A stretch of 64,000 bases of DNA, taken from positions 62,001 to 126,000 of the forward strand of contig NZ_JABVEC010000003.1 of the NCBI RefSeq assembly GCF_014323705.1, read 5' to 3'. Position 1 is the first letter of the stretch. Each line of letters begins with the position of its first letter. Positions 1 through 8,963 of this stretch are shown in pieces. The position numbers and the translations under genes were made by a program. The notes beneath the pieces were generated by a model, which saw only the letters and a program-made list of their open reading frames with translations, was not told the DNA's origin and did no database searches. The DNA is from Actinomadura alba (GTDB taxonomy: Bacteria > Actinomycetota > Actinomycetes > Streptosporangiales > Streptosporangiaceae).

Positions 1-1876
1 CGAAGTACTCCGCGTGCGCCCTGCGAACCCGGTCCTCCTCGCCGGCCTCGGTGAGCCGCTCCATCCCGTACGCCCGGATCGTCTCCAGCATCCGGAAACG
101 AGGCCCACCGGCCTCGGTCACGACCAGCAGGGACTTGTCAACGAGCGCGACCAGCATGTCGAGGATCTCGTCGGCCGTCACGCCCTCGCCCGCGCAGATC
201 GCCTCGGCGCTCTCCACGGTGGCGCCACCGGTGAAGATCGACAGTCGTCGCCAGAGCGCCTGCTCGCGCTCGTCGAGAAGGTCCCAGCTCCACTCGACCA
301 CGGCACGCAGCGTCTGGTGGCGGGGCAGCGCGATGCGGCTGCCTGCGGTGAGCAGCCGGAATCGGTCACCGAGCCGGGCGGCGACCTGGTCGGGGCTCAG
401 CGCGCGCATGCGGGCCGCGGCCAGCTCGATGGCGAGCGGCATGCCGTCCAGGGCCCGGCAGATCCGGACGACGCTCCCCGCGTTGCCCGCTGTGACCTCG
501 AAGCCGGGTCGCACCGCCGTGGCACGGTCCATGAACAGCCGCACGGACGGGTACGTCGTCGCCTCCTCGACGCCGGCGTCCCGAGGCGGCAGGGCCAGCG
601 GGTCCACCGGCCACAGGATCTCGCCGGTGATACCGAGCGGCTCCCGGCTGGTCGTGAGGATCCGTACGCCCGGGCAGTCCGCGAGCAGCCGGTCCGCGAT
701 CGGGGCCACCGCGTCGACCAGGTGCTCGCAGTTGTCGAGCACCAGCAGCATCCGCTTGCCGGCGAGCGCCTCGGCCAGCCGATCGAGGGGCTCCATGGCC
801 TCGGGGACCGCGCCCGGGGAGCGGGCGCGCGTGAGCACCGCCGTCTCGCGCAGGCCGAGCACCGACAGCATCGCCTGGGGGATCTCCGCCGGGTCGGTGA
901 CCGGAGCCAGTTCCACGATCCACACGCCGTCGGCCGGCTGGTCGGACTGCCGGGCCGCCGACTCCATCGCCAGCCGCGTCTTCCCCGCGCCGCCCGGCCC
1001 GGTGAGGGTGACCAGCCGGCCCTCGCCGAGCAGCTTGCCGACCCGCTTGAGGTCCTCGTCGCGCCCGATGAAGCTGGTGAGCTGCGCCCGGATGTTGGTG
1101 CTCGGGCGGTCCAGCCGCACCGGCCCCGATCGGGGCGGCGGGGTGAGCTCGGCCTCTTGGCGCAGGACGGCGAGATGGACGCGTTCCAGCTCGGCCGAAG
1201 GGTCGACGCCGAGCGACTGCGCCAGCGCCCGCTTGGTGTCCTCGTAGACGGCGAGCGCGTCGGTCTGGCGCCCGTCCGCGTACAGCGCCCGCATGAGCCG
1301 ACCGCGCAGGGGCTCGCGGAGCGGCTCGGCGGCGGTCAGCGCCGCGAGCTCCGGGATCAGCTCGGAGTACCGGCCGAGCGCGAGGTCGGCGTCGATCCGC
1401 TCCTCGATCGCGGCCCGGCGCAGGCCTTCGAGACGGGCGATGGGCCCCTCGGCGAACGGCGCCCCCATGGCATCGAACAGGGCGGGGCCGCGCCAGAGTG
1501 CCAGCGCCGCCCGGAGCTCCGCCGCGATGGCCGCCGGATCGCCGGGCCGCCGCGCCCGGCGGACCCTGGCCTCGAAGTCGTGCGCGTCGACGTCACAGCG
1601 GTCGATCGCGAGCCGGTAGCCGGCCGGGTGCGACTCGACGAGCTCCCGGCCGGGCCCGAGGGCGGCGCGGAGCCGGGACACCAGCGACTGCAGGGCGTTC
1701 GGCGCTCCGGCCGGGGGGTCGTCGCCCCACAGGTCGTCGATGAGCCGATCGGCGGGGATCACCCGGCCCGGGTCCAGGGCGAGCAGGGTCAGCAGGGCAC
1801 GCAGACGGGCGCCGCCGATCTCCACCGGCCGGTCGGCGGCGCGCACCTCCAGAGGACCGAGAATCCCGATTCGCAC
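1..1876 (-). CDS. AfsR/SARP-family transcriptional regulator with NB-ARC ATPase domain (3' end outside window)
   Basis: The frame opens at a GTG (1876) and stays open to the window edge, giving 625 residues without a stop. The N-terminus is a winged-helix OmpR-type DNA-binding domain (residues ~1-90), followed by a bacterial transcriptional activation domain (~95-240), as in SARP regulators. An NB-ARC ATPase follows, with a Walker A motif GPGGAGKT near residue 290 and a Walker B-like LLVLDNCEHL near 375. The TSREPL and GMPLAIELAAARM motifs usual for AfsR-like STAND proteins are also present. The missing C-terminus is probably a TPR region. Proteins of this type activate antibiotic or morphology genes after nucleotide-dependent oligomerisation. 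It lies downstream of ndh in the same direction with a 247-bp gap, so it probably has its own promoter. The family call is firm; the targets cannot be read from the sequence. Confidence 0.9.
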   Translation of the reverse strand, partial: MRIGILGPLEVRAADRPVEIGGARLRALLTLLALDPGRVIPADRLIDDLWGDDPPAGAPNALQSLVSRLRAALGPGRELVESHPAGYRLAIDRCDVDAHDFEARVRRARRPGDPAAIAAELRAALALWRGPALFDAMGAPFAEGPIARLEGLRRAAIEERIDADLALGRYSELIPELAALTAAEPLREPLRGRLMRALYADGRQTDALAVYEDTKRALAQSLGVDPSAELERVHLAVLRQEAELTPPPRSGPVRLDRPSTNIRAQLTSFIGRDEDLKRVGKLLGEGRLVTLTGPGGAGKTRLAMESAARQSDQPADGVWIVELAPVTDPAEIPQAMLSVLGLRETAVLTRARSPGAVPEAMEPLDRLAEALAGKRMLLVLDNCEHLVDAVAPIADRLLADCPGVRILTTSREPLGITGEILWPVDPLALPPRDAGVEEATTYPSVRLFMDRATAVRPGFEVTAGNAGSVVRICRALDGMPLAIELAAARMRALSPDQVAARLGDRFRLLTAGSRIALPRHQTLRAVVEWSWDLLDEREQALWRRLSIFTGGATVESAEAICAGEGVTADEILDMLVALVDKSLLVVTEAGGPRFRMLETIRAYGMERLTEAGEEDRVRRAHAEYF

Positions 1877-2123
1877 GAGTCGATTGTCTCCTGCCCCCGG
1901 GGCGTTTCCGGAAATGAGCCGATGGAGTCGTGCATGCCGTACGTCAGCGGCACTCCCCGGGCGTGCCGGTTCCGCCGCACCGCACGGGTTCGGGTCACCC
2001 GGCGCGCGCGCCGGGTGTGGCCGATGCCGGCCTCGGCGGCACACCGCCGGCGGCGCGATCGCCGCCCGGAATCGCCCCCCGTATCGGAATCACCACGTCA
2101 CGGCCGGCCCCCGGGACCGCCCG

Positions 2124-3467
2124 TCAGGCGACCTGCCGGACGTCATCCCGGCTGGCCAGTTCGAACTCCGCGCGCGGCTGCTCGAGGCTGCCGAGCGACA
2201 CGGTCTCGCGGCGGAAGACCAGCGCCAGGGTCCAGTCGGCCAGCACCCGCACCTTGCGGTTGAAGGTCGGCACGCGGGACAGGTGGTAGGTGCGGTGCAT
2301 GAACCACGCCGCGACGCCCTTGAGCTTCACGCCGTAGACGTGCGCCACGCCCTTGTAGAGCCCGAGGCCCGCGACCGAGCCCACGGAGGCGTGCTCGTAC
2401 GGCTTGAGGGTCTTGCCGCGCAGCGACCGTACGAGGTTGTCGGCCAGCACCTTCGCCTGGCGCACGGCGTGCTGGGCGTTAGGTGCACACAACTGTCCCT
2501 CATTGGTGAGGTCGGGTACGGCGGCGTTGTCGCCGGCGCTGAAGGCCCGTACGACGCCCTCGACGGTCAGGTACTCGGTGGCCTTCACCCGTCCGCGCTC
2601 GTCGAGGGGGAGGTCGGTCGAGCGCAGCACCGGCGCGGCCTTGACACCGGCCGTCCAGACCAGCGTGTCGGCCAGGACGCTCGTACCATCCGAAAGCTCG
2701 ATCTTCCCGCCCACGGCCGAGTCGAGGTAGGTCTTCATCCGGACGTCGATGCCGCGTCCGCGCAACTGCTCGGCGGTCCAGCGGCCCATCTCCGGGCCGA
2801 CCTCGGGCAGGATGCGGTCCGAGGCCTCGACCAGCATCCACCGCATGTCCTCGACGTTGACGTCGGCGTAGTAGCGGCTGGCGTTGCGGGCCATGTCCTC
2901 CAGCTCGGCCAGCGCCTCGACCCCGGCGAAGCCGCCGCCGACGAACACGAAGGTGAGCGCCCGGCGGCGCACCTCCTCGTCGTCGGTCGTGGCGGCGATG
3001 TCCAGCTGCGCCAGGACGTGGTTGCGAAGGTGGATCGCCTCGCCGATGGTCTTGAAGCCGATGCCGTGCTCGGCCAGGCCGGGGATCGGGAGGGTGCGGG
3101 ACACCGACCCCGCCGCCATCACGAGGTAGTCGTAGGAGATCTGCCTCGGCGGGCCGACGATCGGCCGCACGGTGGCCCGGCGTTCGGCGTGGTTCAGCTC
3201 GGTCAGCCGGGCGTTGAGCACCGTCGCCTTGGGCAGCACCCGTCGCAGCGGGGCGACCACGTGGCGCGGCGACAGGTTCCCGGCCGCGGCCTCCGGCAGG
3301 AACGGCTGGTAGGTCATGTACGACTGCGGGTCGACGACGGTGATCTTGACCTCGCCTCGCCGCAGCTCGGAGCGCAGCTTCTTGTGCAGCCGCAGCGCGG
3401 TGTACATGCCGACGTAACCGCCGCCGACGATCAGGATGTGGGGAACGTCCTTCGCTCTCGTGGCCAT
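2124..3467 (-). CDS. ndh: type II NADH:quinone oxidoreductase (NADH dehydrogenase)
   Basis: This 447-residue flavoprotein oxidises NADH and reduces membrane quinone without pumping protons. It has an N-terminal FAD-binding Rossmann motif (ILIVGGGYVGMYTA), the PFLPEAAAG segment of NDH-2 enzymes, a second nucleotide-binding motif (FVFVGGGFAGVEALAEL), and a conserved WTAGVKA - FSAGDNAAVPD stretch for FAD. An open frame reaches back to 3500, but ATG 3467 is chosen because GAGGAG sits about 7 bases upstream. The 30-bp palindrome at 3479-3508 lies in the 5' leader and resembles a Rex operator. That fits the known redox control of ndh in Streptomyces. The gene is monocistronic or reads towards the SARP gene. 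Confidence 0.93.
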   Translation of the reverse strand: MATRAKDVPHILIVGGGYVGMYTALRLHKKLRSELRRGEVKITVVDPQSYMTYQPFLPEAAAGNLSPRHVVAPLRRVLPKATVLNARLTELNHAERRATVRPIVGPPRQISYDYLVMAAGSVSRTLPIPGLAEHGIGFKTIGEAIHLRNHVLAQLDIAATTDDEEVRRRALTFVFVGGGFAGVEALAELEDMARNASRYYADVNVEDMRWMLVEASDRILPEVGPEMGRWTAEQLRGRGIDVRMKTYLDSAVGGKIELSDGTSVLADTLVWTAGVKAAPVLRSTDLPLDERGRVKATEYLTVEGVVRAFSAGDNAAVPDLTNEGQLCAPNAQHAVRQAKVLADNLVRSLRGKTLKPYEHASVGSVAGLGLYKGVAHVYGVKLKGVAAWFMHRTYHLSRVPTFNRKVRVLADWTLALVFRRETVSLGSLEQPRAEFELASRDDVRQVA

Positions 3468-3478
3468 CAAGGCTCCTC

Positions 3479-3508
3479 GGTAGCTTGTGAATACATTCAC
3501 AAGCTACC
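3479..3508. promoter_or_regulatory. Rex-like redox operator in the ndh leader
   Basis: This is a perfect inverted repeat with 14-base arms and a 2-base centre. Its core, TTGTGAATACATTCACAA, matches the Rex consensus TTGTGAA-N4-TTCACAA exactly. It ends about 12 bases before the ndh start codon. A possible -35 (TTGGAC) and -10 (TAGCTT) on the minus strand would place the -10 inside the palindrome, so binding would block initiation. Rex, the NADH/NAD+ sensor, controls ndh in S. coelicolor. The match is seen in the sequence; binding is inferred. Confidence 0.72.
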
Positions 3509-3753
3509 TCATGGGGTCGCCACCGTCCAAACGATTTTTCGCGAAGAACCGTGGAATTTGACCGGGTCGCAATGATGATCTCTAGTTGCGGTGTGAACTA
3601 CAGCACTCCTTCCGCACCCTCGTCACCGGGATGACCAACATCACACGGGGGCGTCGTACCTGGCAGCCCACCCCCGACGCGCGCCCGGGTGACCGCAAAA
3701 GGCGCCGACCCCGTCCGGCACCCGGCTAAGGTGTCCACCGGGAGCACTAATCA

Positions 3754-4326
3754 ATGATGAGAAGACATTGGCGACCGGCCGCGGTCGCCGCCGTCGGGAC
3801 GGCGCTGCTGGCCGGCTGCGGGCTCACCGGCCCGGCCACCACGCAGAGCGCCGAGTTGTCGGACTGGTTCACCGTGACCAGCCCGGCATTTCGTGATGGC
3901 GGCGAGATCCCGGCCCGGTTCGGATGTCCCTCTTACGGAGGCCGGGGCAAGACCCCGCCACTGCGGTGGTCGGGAGCACCGGCCAACACCAAGGCGTTCG
4001 CGATCGTGACGGACGCCGCGGAGTCGCCTCGCGGCGCGGAGGTCCTCTGGCTGATCGCCAACATCGACGGGACCACCACCGAGCTGGTGGAGGGCGCCCG
4101 TCCCGAGAAGGCGGTCGAGGGCCAGAACACCTCGGGCAAGACCGGCTACACGCCGCCGTGCCCGAAACGGGGAGACAAGCAGCGATACCGCTACCGCTAC
4201 ACGATCTACGCCCTCAGTGAAAAGGTACAGATGCCACAGGGCGCGGCGTTGAAGGACTCGCTGAACGACATCGCCAAGCTGACGATCGGGCGCGGCAGGA
4301 TCTCTGGGAACTTCGGCGGCGCATAG
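3754..4326 (+). CDS. YbhB/YbcL-family (PEBP-like) lipoprotein
   Basis: The 190-residue product has a basic N-terminus, a short hydrophobic segment and a lipobox (LLAGC, Cys around residue 23). It is therefore probably a membrane-anchored exported lipoprotein. The mature part matches the phosphatidylethanolamine-binding-protein-like YbhB/YbcL fold. SPAFRDGGEIPARFGC opens the domain, followed by PPLRWSG, a degenerate form of the DPDAP region (TDAAESPRG), and a C-terminal RYRYTIYAL strand. Two ATGs (3754, 3757) are in frame behind GGAG (3741-3744). The role of bacterial PEBP proteins is poorly known. The ligand-pocket residues here differ from the canonical pattern, so function is not inferred. 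Confidence 0.8.
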   Translation: MMRRHWRPAAVAAVGTALLAGCGLTGPATTQSAELSDWFTVTSPAFRDGGEIPARFGCPSYGGRGKTPPLRWSGAPANTKAFAIVTDAAESPRGAEVLWLIANIDGTTTELVEGARPEKAVEGQNTSGKTGYTPPCPKRGDKQRYRYRYTIYALSEKVQMPQGAALKDSLNDIAKLTIGRGRISGNFGGA

Positions 4327-4553
4327 ATCCGTTGGACCACGGGATCACGGGGTAGAGGGTCGTACGAAATCGGCCAAAGTGGCCATACGAGGCGACTCGT
4401 GTGAAGGTAGATATCCGCGAAGGGTGTGACAACGGTCATAGCGGTCAGCCAGAATCGGTTGAGGTCCCAGGGGACCGGGCCGTCAGCGATCATCGGGAAC
4501 ATCCCGCGGGCAACGCTGGCGCCACTCGCTGGGCCATGGCATTGGGTGGTGCA

Positions 4554-6611
4554 ATGACTTTCATCGTCGTACTCGGCCTCATTGTGGTCGTCATACTCGT
4601 GGTGGTGCTCGTCGCGCTCGGCATGCGGGCGAGCAGGCAGGCACGTGCCGATGACGGCGACTGGATGGATGACGAGCCGCAGTCGCGGCACGACGGCTAC
4701 GAGGACGAGGGCGAGGACGGCTACTCCGCCGGTTACGACCGCAGAGTCGCCGGAGCCCCTCTCTCCGCCCCCGCCCCCGTCGGCGCACCGCTCTCCGCGC
4801 CTCCGCCCGAGCCCGAGGCCGCCCCACAGCGCGGCAGGGCCAACGACGAGATGGCCGACGACGACTACTGGGCCACCATCACTTTCGACAAGCCGAAGTT
4901 CCCCTGGCAGCACGAAGGCGCGCAGGGGCCGGACGACGCGGAACGCGGCGCCGACCCGCTCGGCACGGCACCGGACGAGTACGACATGCCCGCCGCTCCG
5001 GCGGCCGGCGGCAACCCCTCCACCGGTCCGCAGCACGCGGTCTCCTCGTCGTCGTTCGCGCCCGACCCGCTGGGCATGGCGCCACCGCAGCACGCGCACG
5101 CGCCCGACCCGCTCGGCATGATGCCACCGCAGCCGGCACACGCGCCCGACCCGCTGGGCATGGCGCCACCGCAGCACGCGCACGCACCCGACCCGCTCGG
5201 CATGATGCCCCCGCAGCCGGCACACGCACCCGACCCGCTGGGGATGGCGCCCCCGCAGCCGGCACACGCGCCGGACCCGCTCGGCATGACGCCCCCGCAG
5301 CCGGCACACGCGCCCGACCCGCTGGGCATGGCGCCACCGCAGCACACGCACGCACCCGACCCACTCGGCATGACACCTCACCAGCCGACACGTGCGCCCG
5401 ACCCACTTGGCATGACGCCCAACCCGCCGGCACACGCACCCGACCCGCTCGGCATGACGCCCAACCCGCCGGCACACGCGCCGGACCCGCTCGGGGCTCC
5501 GGCGACGCGCATCGACCACGGTCTGGAGGCCCCGCAGTCCTTCCAGCCCACGCAGCCCTCCCGGTCGTACTCCGGTGACCCCTTGGGCGGCGGTTTCACC
5601 GACAGCACGCTGAGCGGTTCCTCCTCGGGCTCCGGTGGCGACACCGACTCGCAGCGGCTGCCCACGGTGGACGAACTGCTCCAGCGCATCCAGTCGGGTC
5701 GTCAGCGATCGACTCCGCAGCCGGACACGTCCTCGCCGAGCGCGCCCGCACCGTCGTACGGCAGCGCGTCGGGGCTGACCGACCCGCTCAACGACCCGCT
5801 GAGCACCACCGTCGATCCGCAGTTCGGCGGAGCGCCCTGGTCGTCCACGGGTTCCTCCTCCGGCTCCTCCGGTTACGACTCGGGCCCGCACCGCACGCCG
5901 GGCGGCGAGCCGTCCAGCGGCCAGCCGGCCTCGACCGGCGGTTTCTCGGGGAGTGGCGGCTACTCCGGAGGCGGTTACTCCGGCAGCGAGGGCTACAGCG
6001 CCTCGAGCGGGGACGGTTACGGCGGCTCCAGCGGGGAGGGTTACGGGAGCGGCTACGGCTCCGGCACCCCCGCTTCACCGCCGCAGGAGGGCTATGGCGG
6101 CGGGCAGAGCGGCTCGGGTCAGGGGCAGGGAGGCTACTCCAGTGGTGGCTACCCGACCTCGCCCACGTATGAGAGCCCGCGCTACGACGACCCGCTGAGC
6201 GGGTACGACACCGGCTCGAACCGGATGGACAGCTACAATTCCTTCGGCGGCCAGAGCGAGTCCTCGTCGACCTCTCCCCTGTCGAACACCCCGTCCGGCG
6301 AGCCGGGCCGCTACTCCGACTTCACCGGTAGCAGCTACGGTGCCTCCGACCCGCTCGGCACCGGCGGCGGTTACGGCGAGCCGAGCCCGCAGCCCCCGGG
6401 CGGCGGGTACGACACCGGCGGGTCCGCCGGGTACGACACCGGCGGGTCCGGCTATTACGGTCCTGAGCAGAGCTACGGCCAGCAGCCCCCGCCGGGCCCC
6501 TCGGACCCGACCACCTCGAACGGCTCGTACGGTTCCGCCTATGACACGGGCGAGAACCCGCGCCGTACCCCCGAGGAGTGGGAGAACTATCGCGGCGACT
6601 TCCGCCGCTGA
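4554..6611 (+). CDS. membrane-anchored protein with 14-residue DPLG tandem repeats and Gly/Ser-rich tail
   Basis: A single strong transmembrane helix (TFIVVLGLIVVVILVVVLVA) is at the very N-terminus. It is followed by an acidic linker, ten tandem 14-residue repeats (consensus PDPLGMxPPQxAHA), and then a long Gly/Ser/Tyr-rich low-complexity region. The DPLG or DPL motif recurs outside the array as well, in the linker and four or more times in the tail. The ending is charged (RRTPEEWENYRGDFRR). ATG 4554 is preferred over the 4401 frame opening because the intervening 51 codons look non-coding. GGTGG lies just upstream. No catalytic domain is visible, and most of the protein should be disordered. 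It could be a scaffold or a cell-wall-spanning protein; I do not recognise a named family. Confidence 0.8.
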   Translation: MTFIVVLGLIVVVILVVVLVALGMRASRQARADDGDWMDDEPQSRHDGYEDEGEDGYSAGYDRRVAGAPLSAPAPVGAPLSAPPPEPEAAPQRGRANDEMADDDYWATITFDKPKFPWQHEGAQGPDDAERGADPLGTAPDEYDMPAAPAAGGNPSTGPQHAVSSSSFAPDPLGMAPPQHAHAPDPLGMMPPQPAHAPDPLGMAPPQHAHAPDPLGMMPPQPAHAPDPLGMAPPQPAHAPDPLGMTPPQPAHAPDPLGMAPPQHTHAPDPLGMTPHQPTRAPDPLGMTPNPPAHAPDPLGMTPNPPAHAPDPLGAPATRIDHGLEAPQSFQPTQPSRSYSGDPLGGGFTDSTLSGSSSGSGGDTDSQRLPTVDELLQRIQSGRQRSTPQPDTSSPSAPAPSYGSASGLTDPLNDPLSTTVDPQFGGAPWSSTGSSSGSSGYDSGPHRTPGGEPSSGQPASTGGFSGSGGYSGGGYSGSEGYSASSGDGYGGSSGEGYGSGYGSGTPASPPQEGYGGGQSGSGQGQGGYSSGGYPTSPTYESPRYDDPLSGYDTGSNRMDSYNSFGGQSESSSTSPLSNTPSGEPGRYSDFTGSSYGASDPLGTGGGYGEPSPQPPGGGYDTGGSAGYDTGGSGYYGPEQSYGQQPPPGPSDPTTSNGSYGSAYDTGENPRRTPEEWENYRGDFRR
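5061..5480 (+). repeat. ten 42-bp tandem repeats inside the DPLG protein gene
   Basis: Ten complete 42-base units, each encoding 14 residues starting Pro-Asp-Pro-Leu-Gly, run from 5061 to 5480; a partial eleventh (PDPLG) follows. Units 1-7 are nearly identical at the DNA level and alternate MA/MM/MT and H/P variants. The last three are more divergent (PHQPTRA, PNPPAHA). This suggests recent unequal crossing-over in the 5' part. Confidence 0.95.
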
Positions 6612-6680
6612 GCGGCGGGCCGGCGTCCCTGTGCGAACCTGGCACGACGGCCTGCCCGCTCCTCACGGATGCGGCAGGGT

Positions 6681-6848
6681 TCAGGGACGCCGGACGTAGA
6701 CGCCGACGTAGCGCCGGGCCAGCAGGCCCTGCGAGGTCTGGGCCGAAGGGGTCAGCGGGTCGTGCCGGGTCGCCCGCTGGAAGACCCAGAGGTTGGCCAG
6801 ATACGCGACGAAGGACAGGCCACCGATTGTCGTGGTCAGAGCGATCAT
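6681..6848 (-). CDS. small membrane protein (55 residues)
   Basis: A 55-residue frame runs from ATG 6848 to TGA 6681, preceded by a strong ribosome site (GAGGAGGCGTC). The N-terminal half is hydrophobic (IALTTTIGGLSFVAYLANLW), enough for one transmembrane helix. The C-terminal half is basic and polar (QRATRHDPLTP..., RRYVGVYVRRP). It converges on the DPLG protein gene, and its own 'HDPLTP' is reminiscent of that protein's motif, though this may be chance. No family is recognised. The ribosome site and codon bias support it being real. Confidence 0.6.
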   Translation of the reverse strand: MIALTTTIGGLSFVAYLANLWVFQRATRHDPLTPSAQTSQGLLARRYVGVYVRRP

Positions 6849-7133
6849 GACGCCTCCTCACCTTGCGTTGTGCTTTGAGGATGCGCCGCTCGCGGTCGGA
6901 AAGCCGCGTCGCATGACACCTTTTGCGAAGTTCCCCGAAAGAAGTCGCCGTGGGCCGCGGAGGCCGCCCACGTGGCGGGAGCGACGCAAGTTCCGGCCGC
7001 TCCGTACGGGCGTGATCATGCACCTCGATAATGAGAAGACCGAGGTGGACGTCGCGCTGTGCGACGGTGACCTGCCGTTTCTCGTACACCGGTGCCGGCG
7101 CGAACTTGGATAGGACGCTTCCCCGGAGCGCTG

Positions 7134-7565
7134 TCAGCCGATCTTGGCGCCGTACACGTGGTCGACCGTCATCGCCATGAGCACCCTGCGGTCGGACACC
7201 ATCACCGACCGGTACTCGTCCCAGTCCGGGTGCTCCCCGGAGGCGATGCGGTAATAGTCCACCAGTGCCTCGACCTCGGGACCGTGGGGGTCGGTTCCCG
7301 GCCCGGTGAGTGTCACCGTGCCCTCGGCGGTCGCCCACGCCCAGCCGTCGGGGCTGGTGACCTCCAGCGCGGCTCTTGGGTCCCGACGCAGATTCGCCGT
7401 CTTGGCCAGTCCCTCGCTCGTCGAAACGTAGATGACACCGGCCTCCTGGTCGTAGAAGGGCATGACGGGGGAAAGCTGGGGGCGGCCGTCCGACTTGATC
7501 GTTGCGAGGACACCGAGTCGGCTTTCCGCGAGCAACGTGCGTGGGTTGAATGGTGTGGCGGTCAT
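7134..7565 (-). CDS. PPOX-class F420-dependent/FMN-binding split-barrel protein
   Basis: The 143-residue protein matches the pyridoxamine-5'-phosphate-oxidase-like split-barrel family common in actinobacteria (Rv1155/TIGR03618 type). It opens LLAESRLGVLATIKSDGRPQLSPVMPF, the usual first strands with an R-P-x-x-x-P cofactor-contact segment. It then continues with the TANLRRDPRAALEV helix-strand that typically contacts the flavin or F420 phosphate, and the YYRIASGEHPDWDEYRSVM helix. The whole chain is one domain, so it should act as a homodimer. The F420 preference is a family inference; the substrate is unknown. The gene has its own unit between unrelated genes. Confidence 0.85.
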   Translation of the reverse strand: MTATPFNPRTLLAESRLGVLATIKSDGRPQLSPVMPFYDQEAGVIYVSTSEGLAKTANLRRDPRAALEVTSPDGWAWATAEGTVTLTGPGTDPHGPEVEALVDYYRIASGEHPDWDEYRSVMVSDRRVLMAMTVDHVYGAKIG

Positions 7566-7755
7566 GCCGCGACAGGGCTCCCTCGAGGTGAGTTGGTGGT
7601 CATGGCAGCATCATCGGTTTCGGGGGTCTTTGGCGTTCTGGCGGAACAGAGCCGGAACAGCGATACGGCCATGGTCCGGCACCAACCAGCATTTTTTCGC
7701 GCGTCGAAGGGTGTGGTCCCTCGCGCTGGGAGCGCCCGTACCCCCTGGCGGGTGT

Positions 7756-8352
7756 TTAGAACTTGCCCATCTGCGCCTCAGTGCGATGCCCCAACCGCTT
7801 GCTGAACTCCGCGCAGAAGCCGACGCTGAGCGGCGGCCACCCCCAGAAGTCGAACGCGAGCGCCCCGAGGTCGAAGCCGGACCCGAACTGCCACTCGGTG
7901 ACCGGGACGGAGGCTCCACAGCCGGAACAGACGACACTCCCCTCACTAGTCTCCTTCCAGGCGTCGATGCCGTCACTGAACGCCTGCCAGACCTCCTCGT
8001 CAGCCTCGAACTCCTCCGGGTAGTCGATGATCACGGTTCTCGTCTCGCACCGCGGGCAGGTCGCGGAGTCCGCCTCGGACGCCCCCTGCCCCCCAACGTG
8101 ATAATCCCGCCCGACGATGACCGCCACCGGGCCCGGTATCCACGACGGGTCCGAGGAATCGGCCACGGCCCGTTCCCAGTTGGGGCCCGCCTCGTACCCA
8201 TCGTCCACTTGCAGGCTGTACATCCCGTCCCTGGACATCTCGCGCGTGATCAGCCCCTCGGCAACCATCCAGTCGACCATCCGTTCCGCGAGCGGCCCAG
8301 CCTCCTCGCCGGTCACCTCGACATCGACGATCCGCTCGAAGAAGTCACCCAT
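7756..8352 (-). CDS. hypothetical protein with zinc-ribbon cysteine pairs
   Basis: The 198-residue protein begins MGDFFERIVDVEVTGEEAGPLAERMVDWMVAEGLI, which looks like a small helical/winged unit. A central CPRC pair (about residue 99) and a CSGC pair (about residue 142) together could bind one zinc ion. The C-terminus contains WGWPPLSVGFCAEFSKRLGHR. No catalytic motif is seen. Similar proteins occur in actinomycetes as stand-alone hypotheticals. It is divergently arranged with the 8543 gene, which is likewise uncharacterised. Confidence 0.65.
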   Translation of the reverse strand: MGDFFERIVDVEVTGEEAGPLAERMVDWMVAEGLITREMSRDGMYSLQVDDGYEAGPNWERAVADSSDPSWIPGPVAVIVGRDYHVGGQGASEADSATCPRCETRTVIIDYPEEFEADEEVWQAFSDGIDAWKETSEGSVVCSGCGASVPVTEWQFGSGFDLGALAFDFWGWPPLSVGFCAEFSKRLGHRTEAQMGKF

Positions 8353-8542
8353 CGTCCTTCAACTCCTCCTCGATCAGTGGCGCCCACTGTTGCACAGCCT
8401 CCAAGCGCTGCCCCTGCTAGGGCGCTGTCTGAGAGCCGGTGCCCGAGCCGCCTGCGCGCCCGCCCCTCACCAGGCACGATGATGGCAGGTTGGAAAGGCT
8501 CAACGAGACCGTCAGGTTCGGCGGACCAGGAGGGAGGCGGTC

Positions 8543-8860
8543 GTGCAGTTCACTGTGAGAGTGGCGGGGCGGATGAGCGGAGACGCCGTCGCGCAGCACA
8601 CCGCCGAAGCGTTGGGCATCTTCAACTCGACCCCCCAGTTCCTCAGCAATGAGCGCTGGGAGATCGAGGTCGTCCTCCCCGACGAGGCGGAGGACGCGGA
8701 GGAGGGCCCGGACGGCGAGATCGCCTCGGCCTGGGAGCTGTACTGCGACACCGGCGACGACCCGGACGAGCAGGCAGCGCGCGAGGACCTGAGGCGCGTC
8801 AGGAAGGCTCTGCTGGAGGGCGGGGCCTCGGACGTGGAGATCGAGGAGTTCGAGTCCTGA
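8543..8860 (+). CDS. small acidic hypothetical protein
   Basis: This 105-residue acidic protein starts at GTG 8543, behind a clear AGGAGGGAGG site. It begins QFTVRVAGRMSGDAVAQHTAEALGIF, continues with a run of Asp/Glu (PDEAEDAEEGPDGE), and ends in a helical segment (REDLRRVRKALLEGGASDVEIEEFES). No family is recognised. About 30 codons of plausible coding sequence continue in another frame immediately after its stop (8857-8955) with no start codon. They may be the remains of a second gene. Confidence 0.55.
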   Translation: MQFTVRVAGRMSGDAVAQHTAEALGIFNSTPQFLSNERWEIEVVLPDEAEDAEEGPDGEIASAWELYCDTGDDPDEQAAREDLRRVRKALLEGGASDVEIEEFES

Positions 8861-8963
8861 TCGAGAAGATCACCCTCGCGCCCGACAAGAACTCGGCGAG
8901 GGTTCGGTACTTCCTGCGCCGCCGCATCAACGTCCACCAGCAGGCGCAGCGGGGCAAGCTCGT

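Noticed and set aside
14..2263. A 749-codon open frame on the plus strand
   Set aside because: It is antisense to the SARP gene and the end of ndh; its Arg/Gly/Pro-rich composition is typical of shadow frames in high-GC DNA.
5061..5480. The 42-bp repeat array as a possible CRISPR array
   Set aside because: The units are contiguous without spacers, in frame and encode protein; no cas genes are nearby.
4206..5891. A 561-codon minus-strand frame with repeated RVGRVCRLR-like units
   Set aside because: It is the reverse reading of the DPLG repeat gene; the repeats come from the DNA repeats and no ribosome site or domain supports it.
8857..8955. About 30 codons of plausible coding sequence after the 8543 gene
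   Set aside because: No start codon or ribosome site; it ends against the GNAT gene. It is noted as a possible gene remnant only.
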